Origin: Bulleidia sp.
GTDB lineage: Bacteria; Bacillota_I; Bacilli_A; Erysipelotrichales; Erysipelotrichaceae
Length of the DNA: 31,146 nt
Direction: 5' to 3'
NCBI GenBank assembly: GCA_016293365.1
Contig: JAEDEK010000006.1
Location: 1 to 31,146, forward strand
The notes under the pieces are model-generated. The model was not told where the DNA came from. It did no database searches and worked only from the letters and a program-made list of their open reading frames with translations. Below are positions 8,240-16,534 of the stretch, piece by piece. The translations under genes and the position numbers were made by a program. The first letter of the stretch is position 1; each line of letters opens with the position of its first letter.

Positions 8240-8441
8240 CGGACTCACCGCCATTCTTTTCCATGATGTCCTTGACCTGTGCTTCAAACTCATTGAGTTT
8301 TTCATTGCAGGCACGGACAAGCTTCAGTCCTTCTTCAAACAGCTGAATGGATTCATCCAGAGGACGTTCATTTTTTTCCAGTTCACTGACGATTTCATCC
8401 AGGCGTGCCATAGATGTTTCAAATTTCATTTTCTGTGCCAT
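8229..8441 (-). CDS. xseB: Exonuclease VII small subunit
   Basis: A 70-residue protein, predicted all helical. MKFETSMARLDEIVSELE, LDESIQLFEEGLKL and CNEKLNEFEAQV are the typical XseB segments. Several XseB chains bind one XseA to form exonuclease VII, which degrades single-stranded DNA to oligonucleotides. The ATG overlaps the end of xseA by 23 nt and the stop overlaps ispA, so translation is likely coupled on both sides. The acidic tail is ordinary. Confidence 0.92.
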   Translation of the reverse strand: MAQKMKFETSMARLDEIVSELEKNERPLDESIQLFEEGLKLVRACNEKLNEFEAQVKDIMEKNGGESDAD

Positions 8442-9828
8442 GTATTACCTCCGTTATCTCTGCTTCCACGCTTCCCTTACTCAGACGTATGGAAACATTG
8501 TCTCCTTTTTTCAGGACAGTGGAATCCTTTACAGGGACTGTGTCCTTTGTCATAACGCTGTAGCCTCTGGCCAGTATCTTTAAAGGCGAATAGGCATCCA
8601 GCAGGGCACTCTGCAGACTCATTCTATCATTGATCTGCTGTAATCGCAGGTGTATTTGCTCCATGATTTTTTCTTTCTGCTTCCGGATGCTGTCTTTATG
8701 ATTATCCAGCATCTTTATCTGTGACAGGTTCAACGCCTGTTGTTTGTTTTCAATCTGTTTTCTCAGATCCATCATCCGGGAAGAAGCAATCATATGAAAA
8801 CGCTGCTGCAGCTGCATCAGATGCATCTGATCCTTGTGAATCATAAGTGGAAAATGCATGAGCTTTGCAGAATAATGCTGCAGTAACATCCTTTGGGTAT
8901 CCGTAATTTTGGATGGATCACTCAATACAGGGCAGGTACTCAGATGGTCCAGATGAATTCTTGCCCCATCCATTCTGCTTTGGATCTGATGATGCATACG
9001 CATGGCATATTGATGCAGCATGGCGGATACTTCATTTCTGTCCGGAACTGCTGTTTCCACAGCACCGGTTGGAGTATTGGCACGTACATCGGCTGTATAA
9101 TCGCATAATGTAAAGTCAATTTCATGGCCAATGCCTGTCACAACAGGGGTATTCATCTGATAGATGAACCTTGCCAGTGCTTCATCATTGAAACACCACA
9201 GATCTTCGATGGAACCACCACCACGTACCAGAAGAATGACATCGTGGCCTCCTTCATCCGCACGTCTTAAAGCCTCGATGATTTTCGGTGCAGCATCCAT
9301 TCCCTGTACAGGTGCAGGATATTCATGCAGACTGGCACATGGCCATCTTTTCTGCAATGTGATCAGCACATCTTCTCTTGCGGCTGTATTGTTTCCGGTT
9401 ACGAGTGCCACATCCATCGGATATGACGGCAGCTTCTTTTTATGAGCTGCATCAAACAGCCCTTCTTCCTGCAGCCGTTTCTTCATTTCTTCCAGTTTCA
9501 GATACAGATCACCGATACCGGCAGGCCGCATGGCTGTGACCATGATCTGCAGACTACCACCGGCTTCATAGACGGATACATCCCCTTTCAGTTCCACTTT
9601 ATCGCCATTGTTTACCGGAAAGGTGGTACGGCGGTTGTACGACGAAAACATCACACAGGAAATACTGGATTTTTCATCTTTCAAGGAAAAATACCAGTGG
9701 CCGCTGTATGGTTTACGAAGATTGGATATTTCCCCTTGTACAAGTACACCATGCAATACAGGATCACTTTCCAGTGATCCTTTCAGGTAATGTACAAGTG
9801 TGGATACAGGGATGATACGCCGGCTCAT
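8419..9828 (-). CDS. xseA: Exonuclease VII large subunit
   Basis: A 469-residue catalytic subunit. The N-terminal OB fold (about 1-105, with VLVQGEISNLRKPYSGHWYF) binds ssDNA. The central nuclease domain contains ALVTGNNTAAREDVL, VRGGGSIEDLWCFNDE and TGIGHEIDFTLCDYTADVRANTPTGA, which carry the conserved catalytic residues of the family. A long coiled coil (about 270-410) for XseB binding follows, then a C-terminal segment ARGYSV. Length is normal. The ATG overlaps the nusB stop (ATGA). Confidence 0.94.
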   Translation of the reverse strand: MSRRIIPVSTLVHYLKGSLESDPVLHGVLVQGEISNLRKPYSGHWYFSLKDEKSSISCVMFSSYNRRTTFPVNNGDKVELKGDVSVYEAGGSLQIMVTAMRPAGIGDLYLKLEEMKKRLQEEGLFDAAHKKKLPSYPMDVALVTGNNTAAREDVLITLQKRWPCASLHEYPAPVQGMDAAPKIIEALRRADEGGHDVILLVRGGGSIEDLWCFNDEALARFIYQMNTPVVTGIGHEIDFTLCDYTADVRANTPTGAVETAVPDRNEVSAMLHQYAMRMHHQIQSRMDGARIHLDHLSTCPVLSDPSKITDTQRMLLQHYSAKLMHFPLMIHKDQMHLMQLQQRFHMIASSRMMDLRKQIENKQQALNLSQIKMLDNHKDSIRKQKEKIMEQIHLRLQQINDRMSLQSALLDAYSPLKILARGYSVMTKDTVPVKDSTVLKKGDNVSIRLSKGSVEAEITEVIHGTENEI

Positions 9829-10205
9829 ATGATATCCAGAACACGGTTGATGAGTCTGTAGGCATCCTCATCACAGAACTTCTTGGCAAGTTCCACATAC
9901 TCATCGATGATTACCGCAGCCTGTGTCTGCTTCATTTCAAATTCGGAGCAGCCACATAACAGAATGGCGCGTTCAATCGCACCAAGTCGGGAAAACTTCC
10001 ATCCTTCTTTCAGTACTTCATTGATATAACCTTCATAAGTATCGGCATTGTCGACTGCTGTATGAACAAGCTGCGTAAAATAGGAATCAACTTTATCAAT
10101 CTTTCGTTCAAATGTATCTTCAATCAGCGTATCCACGTCACGGTTGACAAGCAGATACTGATATACGGCGATCATCGCCTTTTCACGTTCCTGACTTCTT
10201 TTCAT
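9825..10205 (-). CDS. nusB: Transcription antitermination factor NusB
   Basis: A 126-residue all-helical RNA-binding protein that joins NusE (S10) on boxA of rRNA leaders. The SREREKAM-like start (KRSQEREKAMIAVYQYL) and the C-terminal LGAIERAILLCG and INEYVELAK-like segment (IIDEYVELAKKF) are family hallmarks. The start is the ATG at 10205, which has AGGAGA 5 nt upstream. The frame extends to an ATG at 10226, but that one has no RBS and overlaps the probable -10 region. This is the first gene of the eight-gene operon ending at xerD. Confidence 0.92.
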   Translation of the reverse strand: MKRSQEREKAMIAVYQYLLVNRDVDTLIEDTFERKIDKVDSYFTQLVHTAVDNADTYEGYINEVLKEGWKFSRLGAIERAILLCGCSEFEMKQTQAAVIIDEYVELAKKFCDEDAYRLINRVLDII

Positions 10206-10224
10206 TTTATTTCTCCTGTCTTTC

Positions 10225-10233
10225 ATTCTACCA
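10225..10233 (-). promoter_or_regulatory. Extended -10 promoter of the nusB operon
   Basis: TGGTAGAAT on the minus strand is a TGn-extended -10 element (TAGAAT, 5 of 6). No good -35 is seen, as is common with extended -10 boxes. The predicted leader to the ATG at 10205 is very short but includes the RBS. Confidence 0.45.
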
Positions 10234-10263
10234 TGTTTTAAGACTCTTTTGCCATTCGATTTC

Positions 10264-10292
10264 TTGCATCCTTCGGCCTGTTATCATAAAAT
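10264..10292 (+). promoter_or_regulatory. Promoter of the DUF5662-type gene
   Basis: A -35 box TTGCAT (10264-10269), 17-nt spacer and -10 box TAAAAT (10287-10292). The -10 box ends 7 nt before the ATG at 10300, so the expected transcription start falls on or next to the start codon. Confidence 0.5.
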
Positions 10293-10299
10293 ATGAGCC

Positions 10300-10878
10300 A
10301 TGGGCGAAACAACAGTACAGTACAGCTGGATCAGAAAGTTCTTTCTGCATCTGCATACCATCAATACACATCGCTTTGAGGTCATGAAAAACTGCTTTGC
10401 CTGTGGTCTTTATTTTCAGGGACTTACGCATGACCTTTCCAAATATTCACCTTCTGAATTCATTGAGTCTGTTCGTTATTTTCAAGGCAACCGTTCCCCA
10501 TACATGTACGAAAAAGAACATTTCGGGTATGCGAATGGATGGATGCACCACAAAGGAAGAAACAGACATCATTGGGAATACTGGTATGACCTTAAGGATG
10601 GCATTTGGCAGCCATTACCGATGCCGTATCCATATTTTGTGGAAATGGTTTGTGACAGAGTCGCCGCCTGCAGAATCTATCAGAAAAAAGCTTATACAAG
10701 TGCCTCTGCATTGGAATATTTCAATACCAGAAACGACAGGCTGTATATGCATCCTTCTACGGCTGAACAGCTGCATGATGTATTACAGCAGATTGCCCAA
10801 AATGGTGAAAAAGCCGTCTTTGCTCAATTGAAAATGCAGCTGAAGCAGTATCGGAAACCACAGACAGATCAGAGATGA
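10300..10878 (+). CDS. DUF5662 family protein (function unknown)
   Basis: A 192-residue soluble protein. Family hallmarks are THRFEVMKNCFACGLYFQGL, THDLSKYSPSEF and GWMHHKGRNRHHWEYW. The His/Asp-rich pattern (HR..H, HDLSK, HHKGRNRHH) looks like a metal-binding helical bundle of HD-hydrolase type, but no activity is established. Homologues are found as single genes in many gut Bacillota and in phages. The start at ATG 10300 lies upstream of all conserved segments. No SD precedes it, and the -10 box is 7 nt away, so the mRNA may be leaderless. It stands alone between the divergent nusB operon and the convergent guaB gene. Confidence 0.8.
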   Translation: MGETTVQYSWIRKFFLHLHTINTHRFEVMKNCFACGLYFQGLTHDLSKYSPSEFIESVRYFQGNRSPYMYEKEHFGYANGWMHHKGRNRHHWEYWYDLKDGIWQPLPMPYPYFVEMVCDRVAACRIYQKKAYTSASALEYFNTRNDRLYMHPSTAEQLHDVLQQIAQNGEKAVFAQLKMQLKQYRKPQTDQR

Positions 10879-10889
10879 TCTGCTTTTTT
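10865..10889 (+). terminator. Terminator of the DUF5662-type gene
   Basis: CAGATCA-GAGA-TGATCTG followed by C and six T. The stop codon TGA (10876-10878) forms part of the 3' arm. Confidence 0.85.
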
Positions 10890-10892
10890 ATA

Positions 10893-10916
10893 GAAAAAAG
10901 GCTCCCAGGGGAACCT
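10893..10916 (-). terminator. Terminator of guaB
   Basis: On the minus strand AGGTTCC-CCTG-GGAGCCT (one G-T pair) is followed by six T, eight bases after the guaB stop codon. Confidence 0.85.
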
Positions 10917-10924
10917 TTCAAGGA

Positions 10925-12433
10925 TTACTTGTTGTAGCTGTTGTCGTTGTGCTTGACGGTGACATCATGTGCGCCGCCTTCAACAATGGAGGTAGCGGAT
11001 ACAAGTGTCAGCTTGGCTTTCTGCTGCAGCTCAGGAATTGTCAGAGCACCGCAGTTGCACATGGTGGAACGGATCTTCAGCGTTGTCATTGCGACGTTGT
11101 CCTTTAATGTACCTGCATATGGAACATAGGAGTCAACACCTTCTTCAAAGCTGAGCTTCTTACCCTGACCAAGGTCATATCTGCCCCAGTTTCTTGCACG
11201 GGCAGAACCTTCACCCCAGTATTCCTTGACCGTGTTGCCGTTGACAACAAGTTTCTGACCAGGAGCTTCTTCAAAACGGGAGAAGTATCTACCCAGCATG
11301 ACAAAGTCAGCACCCATCGCAAGAGCCAGTGTCATATGGTAGTCATAGACAATACCGCCATCCGAACAGATCGGTACATAGACACCTGTTTCTTCAAAGT
11401 ACTTATCACGTGCTGCAGCAACTTCAATAACAGCAGTTGCCTGACCACGTCCAATTCCCTTTGTTTCACGGGTAATACAGATGGAACCGCCACCGATACC
11501 GATCTTGATGAAGTCAGCACCAGCATCGGCAAGGAAACGGAAACCTTCTTCATCGACGATGTTGCCGGCACCGATCTTGACTGTATCGCCATAGTTTTCT
11601 CTGACCCATTTGATGGTATCTGCCTGCCAGCAGGAATAACCTTCAGAAGAGTCGATGACAAGGCAGTCAACACCAGCCTTGACAAGAGCCGGAATTCTTT
11701 CACGATAGTCACGGGAGTTGATACCAGCACCTACCATCAGTCTCTTCTCATCATCGGAAAGTTCATTTGGGAATTCCTTATGAGAATCGTAGTCCTTACG
11801 GAATACCATGTATAACAGATGATCGTTATCATCTACGATTGGAAGTGTATTAAGCTTGTTATCCCAGATCAGATCATTGGCATCTGACAGCGTTGTTTCC
11901 TTACCACCTACAACAAGATGTTCTCTTGGTGTCATGAATGCGGAAACCGGTGTATCCGATGTCATTCTGGAAATGCGGTAGTCACGGGATGTAACCATAC
12001 CAAGCAGCTTTCCGTTGCTTGTACCATCATCTGTAACCGCCATCGTGGAATGTCCTGTTTCTTCCAGAAGATCCAGTACATCCTGTAATGTAGCGTCAGG
12101 TTTGATATTGGAATCGGAAATGACAAATCCAGCCTTGTAGTTCTTGACGCGCGCTACCATTGCTGCCTGAGATTCAATGGACTGAGAACCGAAAATAAAG
12201 GACATGCCACCTTCTTTTGCTAATGCGATACCCAAACGATCACCTGATACAGACTGCATAACTGCAGATACCATCGGGATGTTAAGAGAAATTGCCGGTT
12301 CCTCACCCTTTCTGAATTTCACCAATGGTGTTTTCAGGGACACATTGTCCGGAATGTTTTCAGGACCTGTGTATCCTGGTATCAGTAAATACTCACTGAA
12401 TGTATGAGATGGTTCGTTGTAATACTTTGCCAT
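10925..12433 (-). CDS. guaB: IMP dehydrogenase
   Basis: A 502-residue enzyme oxidising IMP to XMP with NAD+, the committed step of GMP synthesis. It has a TIM barrel interrupted by two CBS domains (about 95-215). The catalytic loop is IGIGGGSICITRETKGIGRG with Cys319. The flap/active-site segment resembles SARARNWGRYDLGQGKKLSFEEG. The N-terminus YYNEPSHTFSEYLLIPGY matches a clade common in clostridia. I chose ATG 12433: the frame runs further upstream but without homologous sequence. The nearest strong SD (GGAGG) is about 14 nt before this ATG, longer than usual. It is a single-gene unit divergent from proS. Confidence 0.93.
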   Translation of the reverse strand: MAKYYNEPSHTFSEYLLIPGYTGPENIPDNVSLKTPLVKFRKGEEPAISLNIPMVSAVMQSVSGDRLGIALAKEGGMSFIFGSQSIESQAAMVARVKNYKAGFVISDSNIKPDATLQDVLDLLEETGHSTMAVTDDGTSNGKLLGMVTSRDYRISRMTSDTPVSAFMTPREHLVVGGKETTLSDANDLIWDNKLNTLPIVDDNDHLLYMVFRKDYDSHKEFPNELSDDEKRLMVGAGINSRDYRERIPALVKAGVDCLVIDSSEGYSCWQADTIKWVRENYGDTVKIGAGNIVDEEGFRFLADAGADFIKIGIGGGSICITRETKGIGRGQATAVIEVAAARDKYFEETGVYVPICSDGGIVYDYHMTLALAMGADFVMLGRYFSRFEEAPGQKLVVNGNTVKEYWGEGSARARNWGRYDLGQGKKLSFEEGVDSYVPYAGTLKDNVAMTTLKIRSTMCNCGALTIPELQQKAKLTLVSATSIVEGGAHDVTVKHNDNSYNK

Positions 12434-12470
12434 GTATCTTTTCTTACCCTCCGTTTTTTTAATTTTGACT

Positions 12471-12476
12471 ATTATA
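12471..12476 (-). promoter_or_regulatory. -10 box of guaB
   Basis: A perfect TATAAT on the minus strand, 37 nt before the guaB ATG. No clear -35 is visible at 16-18 nt. It overlaps the upstream side of the divergent proS promoter. Confidence 0.5.
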
Positions 12477-12508
12477 CACAATTAAACAGGTTTCGTACAG
12501 TAAAGATA

Positions 12509-12517
12509 TGGTATAAT
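12509..12517 (+). promoter_or_regulatory. Extended -10 promoter of proS
   Basis: TGGTATAAT is a TGn-extended perfect -10 box. AAGGAG at 12529-12534 is a good RBS, 6 nt before the ATG at 12541. There is no T-box or other long leader, in contrast to valS. Confidence 0.65.
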
Positions 12518-12540
12518 TTTCCTCGTTTAAGGAGAAAACC

Positions 12541-14232
12541 ATGAAGTTAAAAAACAGTTTCTTTTATACCCTGCGTGAAAATGTCAGAGATGAAGAACTT
12601 GTCAGTTCCAATCTGCTCGTTCGCGCCGGTTTTATCAAAAAAAGTTCTGCCGGTGTATATATGATGCTGCCGCTTGGCTTACGTGTCATGCAGAAGATCG
12701 AAGAGATCATCCGACAGGAAATGGATGCCACAGGCTGCCAGGAAGTACTGATGCCTTCCCTGATTCCAGAAGAAGTGTATGTATCCAGTGGAAGACGTGA
12801 AGGATTCGGTTCCTCCATGTTTGCCCTTAAAGACAGAAAGGGTCAGGACTATGTTCTTGGTCCAACCCATGAAGAACTGTTTGCCCTTGCAGCAAAGATG
12901 AAGATCAGATCCTACAAGGATATGCCATTCTCTCTGTATCAGATGCAGACAAAGTTCCGTGATGAACCAAGACCTCGTTTCGGTCTGATCCGTGTACGTG
13001 AGTTCATCATGAAGGATGCGTATACATTTGATATGGATGAAGCAGGACTGGACGCTGCCTATGCAAAGCAGTTCAATGCCTATAAGAACATCATGGACAG
13101 ACTGCATCTGGATTATCGAATTGTAAGAGCAGATACCGGTGTCATGGGTGGTCTGCTTTCCGAAGAATTCCAGGCTATCACACCGATTGGTGAAGATGTT
13201 CTTGTTCTCTGCGATTCCTGTGATTTTGCAAGCAACATCGAAGTCGCTCCATGTATCCCGCAGAAACCTGAAGTCATTGAAGAAGAAAAGGAAATGTATC
13301 TGGAAGAAACACCGAACTCCCGTACGATTGAAGAAGTTGCGGAACACTTCCATCTGGATGCAAAGAAGTTTGTCAAGACACTGATCTACAGCGTGGATGG
13401 GAATCCGGTTGCTGTTATGGTCAGAGGTGATCGCGATGTCAATGAAACAAAACTGAGAAAGATGCTGAATGCCACAAATGTGGAACTGGCTGATGCTGAT
13501 ACGGTTGTCCGTGTTACAGGTGCACAGGTCGGATTTGCCGGTCCAATCGGTATTCAGTGCCCTGTTTATGCAGATGAAGAAGTACTTTACATGCAGAACT
13601 TCATTGTTGGTGCCAATAAGACAGGCTATCACTATGCCAATGTCAACAATAAGGACTTTACACTCACAGGTCATGGAGATCTGAGAAACATCATGGAAGG
13701 TGACATCTGTCCAAAGTGCGGTGGAACAATCGAGTTCAAGCACGGTATTGAAGTCGGTAACACATTCAAACTCGGTACAAAGTATTCCAAGGCTCTGGAT
13801 TTACGTTATCTTGATTCCAATAACCAGCTGCAGGATGTATGGATGGGTTCCTATGGTATCGGTCCAGCCAGAGCCATGGCTGCACTTGCTGAACAGAACG
13901 CAGATGAAAACGGCATCAACTGGCCGATTGAAGTTGCGCCATATCAGATTGCCATCGTCATCATTTCCACAAAGGATGCCCAGCAGGTTCAGGAAGCACA
14001 ACGCATCTATGAAGAGCTTACTCGCAAAGGCTATGAAGTCATTCTGGATGACCGTGATGAAAGACCTGGTGTCAAGTTCAAGGATATGGAACTGATCGGT
14101 ATCCCATACCGTATTACAGTCGGTAAGGGAATCAAAGACGGCAAGGTTGAATTCAAGGCAAGAAATGGTGAGAAGATGGATGTAGCTGTGGAAGATATCA
14201 TTGCTAAAGTTCAGGAAACCATCACACGTTAA
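12541..14232 (+). CDS. proS: Prolyl-tRNA synthetase
   Basis: A 563-residue class II aminoacyl-tRNA synthetase of the bacterial type, charging tRNA-Pro. The N-terminal catalytic part starts LRENVRDEELVSSNLLVRAGFIKKSSAGVY. Motif 2 is in KFRDEPRPRFGLIRVREFIMKDAY. An editing insertion domain (about 220-400) includes KFVKTLIYSVDG and GGTIEFKHGIEVGNTFKLG follows it. Motif 3 is MGSYGIGPARAMAALAEQ, and the C-terminal anticodon-binding domain contains LDDRDERPGVKFKDMELIGIP. Length fits the ProS type with the INS editing domain that clears Ala-tRNA-Pro. A single-gene unit with its own promoter and terminator. Confidence 0.95.
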   Translation: MKLKNSFFYTLRENVRDEELVSSNLLVRAGFIKKSSAGVYMMLPLGLRVMQKIEEIIRQEMDATGCQEVLMPSLIPEEVYVSSGRREGFGSSMFALKDRKGQDYVLGPTHEELFALAAKMKIRSYKDMPFSLYQMQTKFRDEPRPRFGLIRVREFIMKDAYTFDMDEAGLDAAYAKQFNAYKNIMDRLHLDYRIVRADTGVMGGLLSEEFQAITPIGEDVLVLCDSCDFASNIEVAPCIPQKPEVIEEEKEMYLEETPNSRTIEEVAEHFHLDAKKFVKTLIYSVDGNPVAVMVRGDRDVNETKLRKMLNATNVELADADTVVRVTGAQVGFAGPIGIQCPVYADEEVLYMQNFIVGANKTGYHYANVNNKDFTLTGHGDLRNIMEGDICPKCGGTIEFKHGIEVGNTFKLGTKYSKALDLRYLDSNNQLQDVWMGSYGIGPARAMAALAEQNADENGINWPIEVAPYQIAIVIISTKDAQQVQEAQRIYEELTRKGYEVILDDRDERPGVKFKDMELIGIPYRITVGKGIKDGKVEFKARNGEKMDVAVEDIIAKVQETITR

Positions 14233-14241
14233 GTATTTCAG

Positions 14242-14265
14242 GCAGGGTTGATCCCCTGCTTTTTT
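14242..14265 (+). terminator. Terminator of proS
   Basis: GCAGGG-TTGATC-CCCTGC followed by six T, starting 9 nt after the proS stop. Confidence 0.85.
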
Positions 14266-14269
14266 CATG

Positions 14270-14298
14270 AAAAAAAGGCATGAGATCACCCCTATGCC
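14270..14298 (-). terminator. Terminator of the transporter-hydF operon
   Basis: On the minus strand a hairpin GGCAT.GGGG/TCTCATGCC with one bulged A and two G-T pairs is followed by at least six T. It lies back to back with the proS terminator, 5 nt away. Confidence 0.75.
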
Positions 14299-14304
14299 TT
14301 CTGG

Positions 14305-14550
14305 TTATGCTTTGGAATATGCTGTTTTAACATTGATACCTTCAATGTTGCCAAGCTTTCCTGTTAAAGCGGAAATAGTTTGGTTTGGTGCATCTACCGC
14401 TACCGAAATCAGAGATACTCCTTTTTTTGGATATGGGATGCCCATTCTGCCGATGATATATTCTCCATAGGCAGAAAGAACACGATTCATTTCATCAATA
14501 TGATCTCTGCTTTCCGCAACGATTGCGATGACTGCAATTCTAGTTTCCAT
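14305..14550 (-). CDS. TM1266-type [FeFe]-hydrogenase system regulator
   Basis: An 81-residue small protein: METRIAVIAIVAES, YGEYIIGRMGIPY, KGVSLISVAVDAP and GKLGNIEGINVKTAYSKA. This is the pattern of the ACT/NikR C-terminal-like family annotated as iron-only hydrogenase system putative regulator (TM1266). It has no DNA-binding domain of its own, so it probably acts through ligand binding or a partner. I chose ATG 14550: the frame extends to 14697 but would overlap hydF. The last codons of hydF (AAG GAG TAA) supply its RBS, so it is tightly coupled to hydF and lies 2 nt after it. The role is inferred from family and neighbour. Confidence 0.8.
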   Translation of the reverse strand: METRIAVIAIVAESRDHIDEMNRVLSAYGEYIIGRMGIPYPKKGVSLISVAVDAPNQTISALTGKLGNIEGINVKTAYSKA

Positions 14551-14552
14551 TT

Positions 14553-15761
14553 TTACTCCTTTGGTAATGTGACATGTTCGAGAATACCGGACAGATAAGC
14601 GATGACAATGCCGTAATTGCTCATTGGCACGCCTGCTGCTTTTGCCGCCTCGATTCTTGACATGATGTATCTGCGGTTGAACATGCATCCACCGCACTGA
14701 ATGATCAGATCATAGTCGGATGCATTGGAAGGAAAGTCTGTTCCTGCTACGACATCGATCTGCAGAGCCTGTCCGACTTTCTTCCGTAACATGTCAGGGA
14801 TCTTCACTCTGCCGATATCTTCTTCCATTGGTGCATGTGTGCAGCATTCCGCAATCAGTACTCTGCTGTTTTCCTGCAGGGATTCGATGGCAGCAGCACT
14901 TTGTGAAAGATAGCGGATATCCCCTTTCAGTCCTGCCATCAATACGGAAAAGGATGTCAGCTTTGACTTTTCAGGACATACTTCATCGACAGATCTGAAT
15001 ACCTGAGAATCGGTGATGATCAGATCCGGTTCTTTTTTCAGGGAAGATAAAGCGGATGGCAGCTGTTCTGGTGTCACACAGATCGTAATACAGTTACGGT
15101 CCAGACACTCACGGATGGTCATGACTTCCGGCTGAATCAGTCTGCCCTGGGGCGCCTGTGGGTCCTGTGGCATGACAAGAATAACAGTATCCCCTGACTG
15201 AACCATACCATCCAGGAGCCTTCGCTGTTTCTTTCCTCCATGTAGCCGGATCAGCTCCTGTATGACATCCTGGATCCCGAGACGCGAAATACTGTCACAA
15301 GGAACCACGGATATGTCATACTGTTTTTCCAGAGCTGCTGCTTTTTCCTGGATGACTTCATGGGAAACGCCATCCATATGGGACACAACACCCATCACAG
15401 GGATGTTTCTTTCCTTCAGCTTTACGATCCACTTTCCTTCAGAAGAAGTATCTTCATCATGGAATACAATAATCGCAAGATCACAGGAAGCCAGAGCATT
15501 TTCTGCTGCCTGTATTCTTTTTTCACCAAGGACACCCGTATCATCAAAGCCTGCAGTATCAAGAAACAGACATGCTCCGATCCCATGAATTTCCATCGGT
15601 TTTTTCACAACATCTGTTGTTGTACCAGGCAGATCAGATACAATGGCTGCAGGCTGATTGGTAATTGCGTTGATGAGAGATGATTTTCCGGCATTCATTC
15701 TGCCGAAGATCCCGATATGGATTCTGTTTGCACTGGATGTACTGGATTGAATTCCTGTCAT
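14553..15761 (-). CDS. hydF: [FeFe]-hydrogenase H-cluster maturation GTPase HydF
   Basis: A 402-residue scaffold GTPase that receives products of HydE and HydG, assembles the 2Fe subcluster and hands it to apo-hydrogenase. The N-terminal G domain has GRMNAGKSS (20-28), TTT (switch) and DTAG (68-71). A dimerisation domain follows. The C-terminal FeS domain has C307-T-H309, DIGRVKIPDMLRKK and QCGGC (C356, C359), MFNRR and the family signature YGIVIAYLSGIL. The residue before the last Cys pair is Gln355, where many HydF proteins have His (HCxxC). No hydA, hydE or hydG is in the window. The gene lies 2 nt after the ABC ATPase gene, in one transcription unit with a metal-chelate importer. Confidence 0.92.
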   Translation of the reverse strand: MTGIQSSTSSANRIHIGIFGRMNAGKSSLINAITNQPAAIVSDLPGTTTDVVKKPMEIHGIGACLFLDTAGFDDTGVLGEKRIQAAENALASCDLAIIVFHDEDTSSEGKWIVKLKERNIPVMGVVSHMDGVSHEVIQEKAAALEKQYDISVVPCDSISRLGIQDVIQELIRLHGGKKQRRLLDGMVQSGDTVILVMPQDPQAPQGRLIQPEVMTIRECLDRNCITICVTPEQLPSALSSLKKEPDLIITDSQVFRSVDEVCPEKSKLTSFSVLMAGLKGDIRYLSQSAAAIESLQENSRVLIAECCTHAPMEEDIGRVKIPDMLRKKVGQALQIDVVAGTDFPSNASDYDLIIQCGGCMFNRRYIMSRIEAAKAAGVPMSNYGIVIAYLSGILEHVTLPKE

Positions 15762-15763
15762 TA

Positions 15764-16534
15764 TTATTCCTTTCCAACCGGTATGACGGCATGTCTTTTT
15801 CCACGAAAGATTTCGACAGATACATGGAATGCATGTTCCATGTTTTTCTTTGTCAATATCTGCTCATGTGGTCCATATATGATTTTACCTTCTCCCATAA
15901 ACAGAATGGTATGGGTTGAAAAATCAATGGCATGATCTGGGTAATGCGTGTTATAAACAACAGTCATTCCATCTTCTTCATTCAGCTGTTTCAACAGTTC
16001 CAATACCATCAGCTGATTTTCAAAGTCCAGTCCTGTTTCCGGTTCATCCAGGACAAGAATACGGGGTCTGGCGGCTAGGGCTCTGGCGATATGAACAAGC
16101 TGCAGTTCTCCACCGGAAAGCGTGGAACAGTTTCTGTCTTTCAGATGGAAGATTCCTGCTTTGTGCATGGCCTGTTCGCAGATGGAAAAGTCATCTTTAC
16201 CCGGCTTTTCAAACATAGACAGATTCCCTGTTCTACCCGTCAGAACTGTTTCTTCTACCGTTAGTGGAAAGATGGACTGTTTTGCCTGTGGTACATATCC
16301 GACATTCTTCCAGAATTCTTTCTGAACAAGTTCATGAAGGTTTTTCCCATCATATCTGACATGCCCACCATCCATCTTTTCAAATCCCAGCAGAACCTTC
16401 AACAGAGTTGTTTTTCCTGCTCCGTTGGGACCTAATACAGTTGTAATGGAGTGATCCGGAATCAGAAACGATACATGATCCAGGATCATTCTTTCCCCAT
16501 AGGTAAAGGAAAGATCTATCGCTTCAATGCTCAT
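15764..16534 (-). CDS. Iron-chelate/B12-type ABC transporter ATPase
   Basis: A 256-residue FecE/BtuD-like ATPase energising an inner-membrane importer. Walker A GPNGAGKTT is at 35-43, the Q-loop at YVPQAKQ (80-86), the signature LSGGE at 139-143 and Walker B ILVLDEPETGLD at 159-170. A His switch is in NTHYPDHA, matching the FecE/BtuD habit of TH.P.HA. The ATG overlaps the permease stop (ATGA). Substrate cannot be told from the ATPase. Confidence 0.92.
   Translation of the reverse strand: MSIEAIDLSFTYGERMILDHVSFLIPDHSITTVLGPNGAGKTTLLKVLLGFEKMDGGHVRYDGKNLHELVQKEFWKNVGYVPQAKQSIFPLTVEETVLTGRTGNLSMFEKPGKDDFSICEQAMHKAGIFHLKDRNCSTLSGGELQLVHIARALAARPRILVLDEPETGLDFENQLMVLELLKQLNEEDGMTVVYNTHYPDHAIDFSTHTILFMGEGKIIYGPHEQILTKKNMEHAFHVSVEIFRGKRHAVIPVGKE

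Noticed and set aside
8240..8320. N-terminal extension of ispA
   Set aside because: It lies on xseB in another frame, is basic and low-similarity, and the family start is at MRIEEV.
12679..13743. Long minus-strand frame (354 codons) opposite proS
   Set aside because: Shadow of the proS coding sequence: no RBS, Cys/Ile/Phe-rich implausible product, and proS itself is certain.
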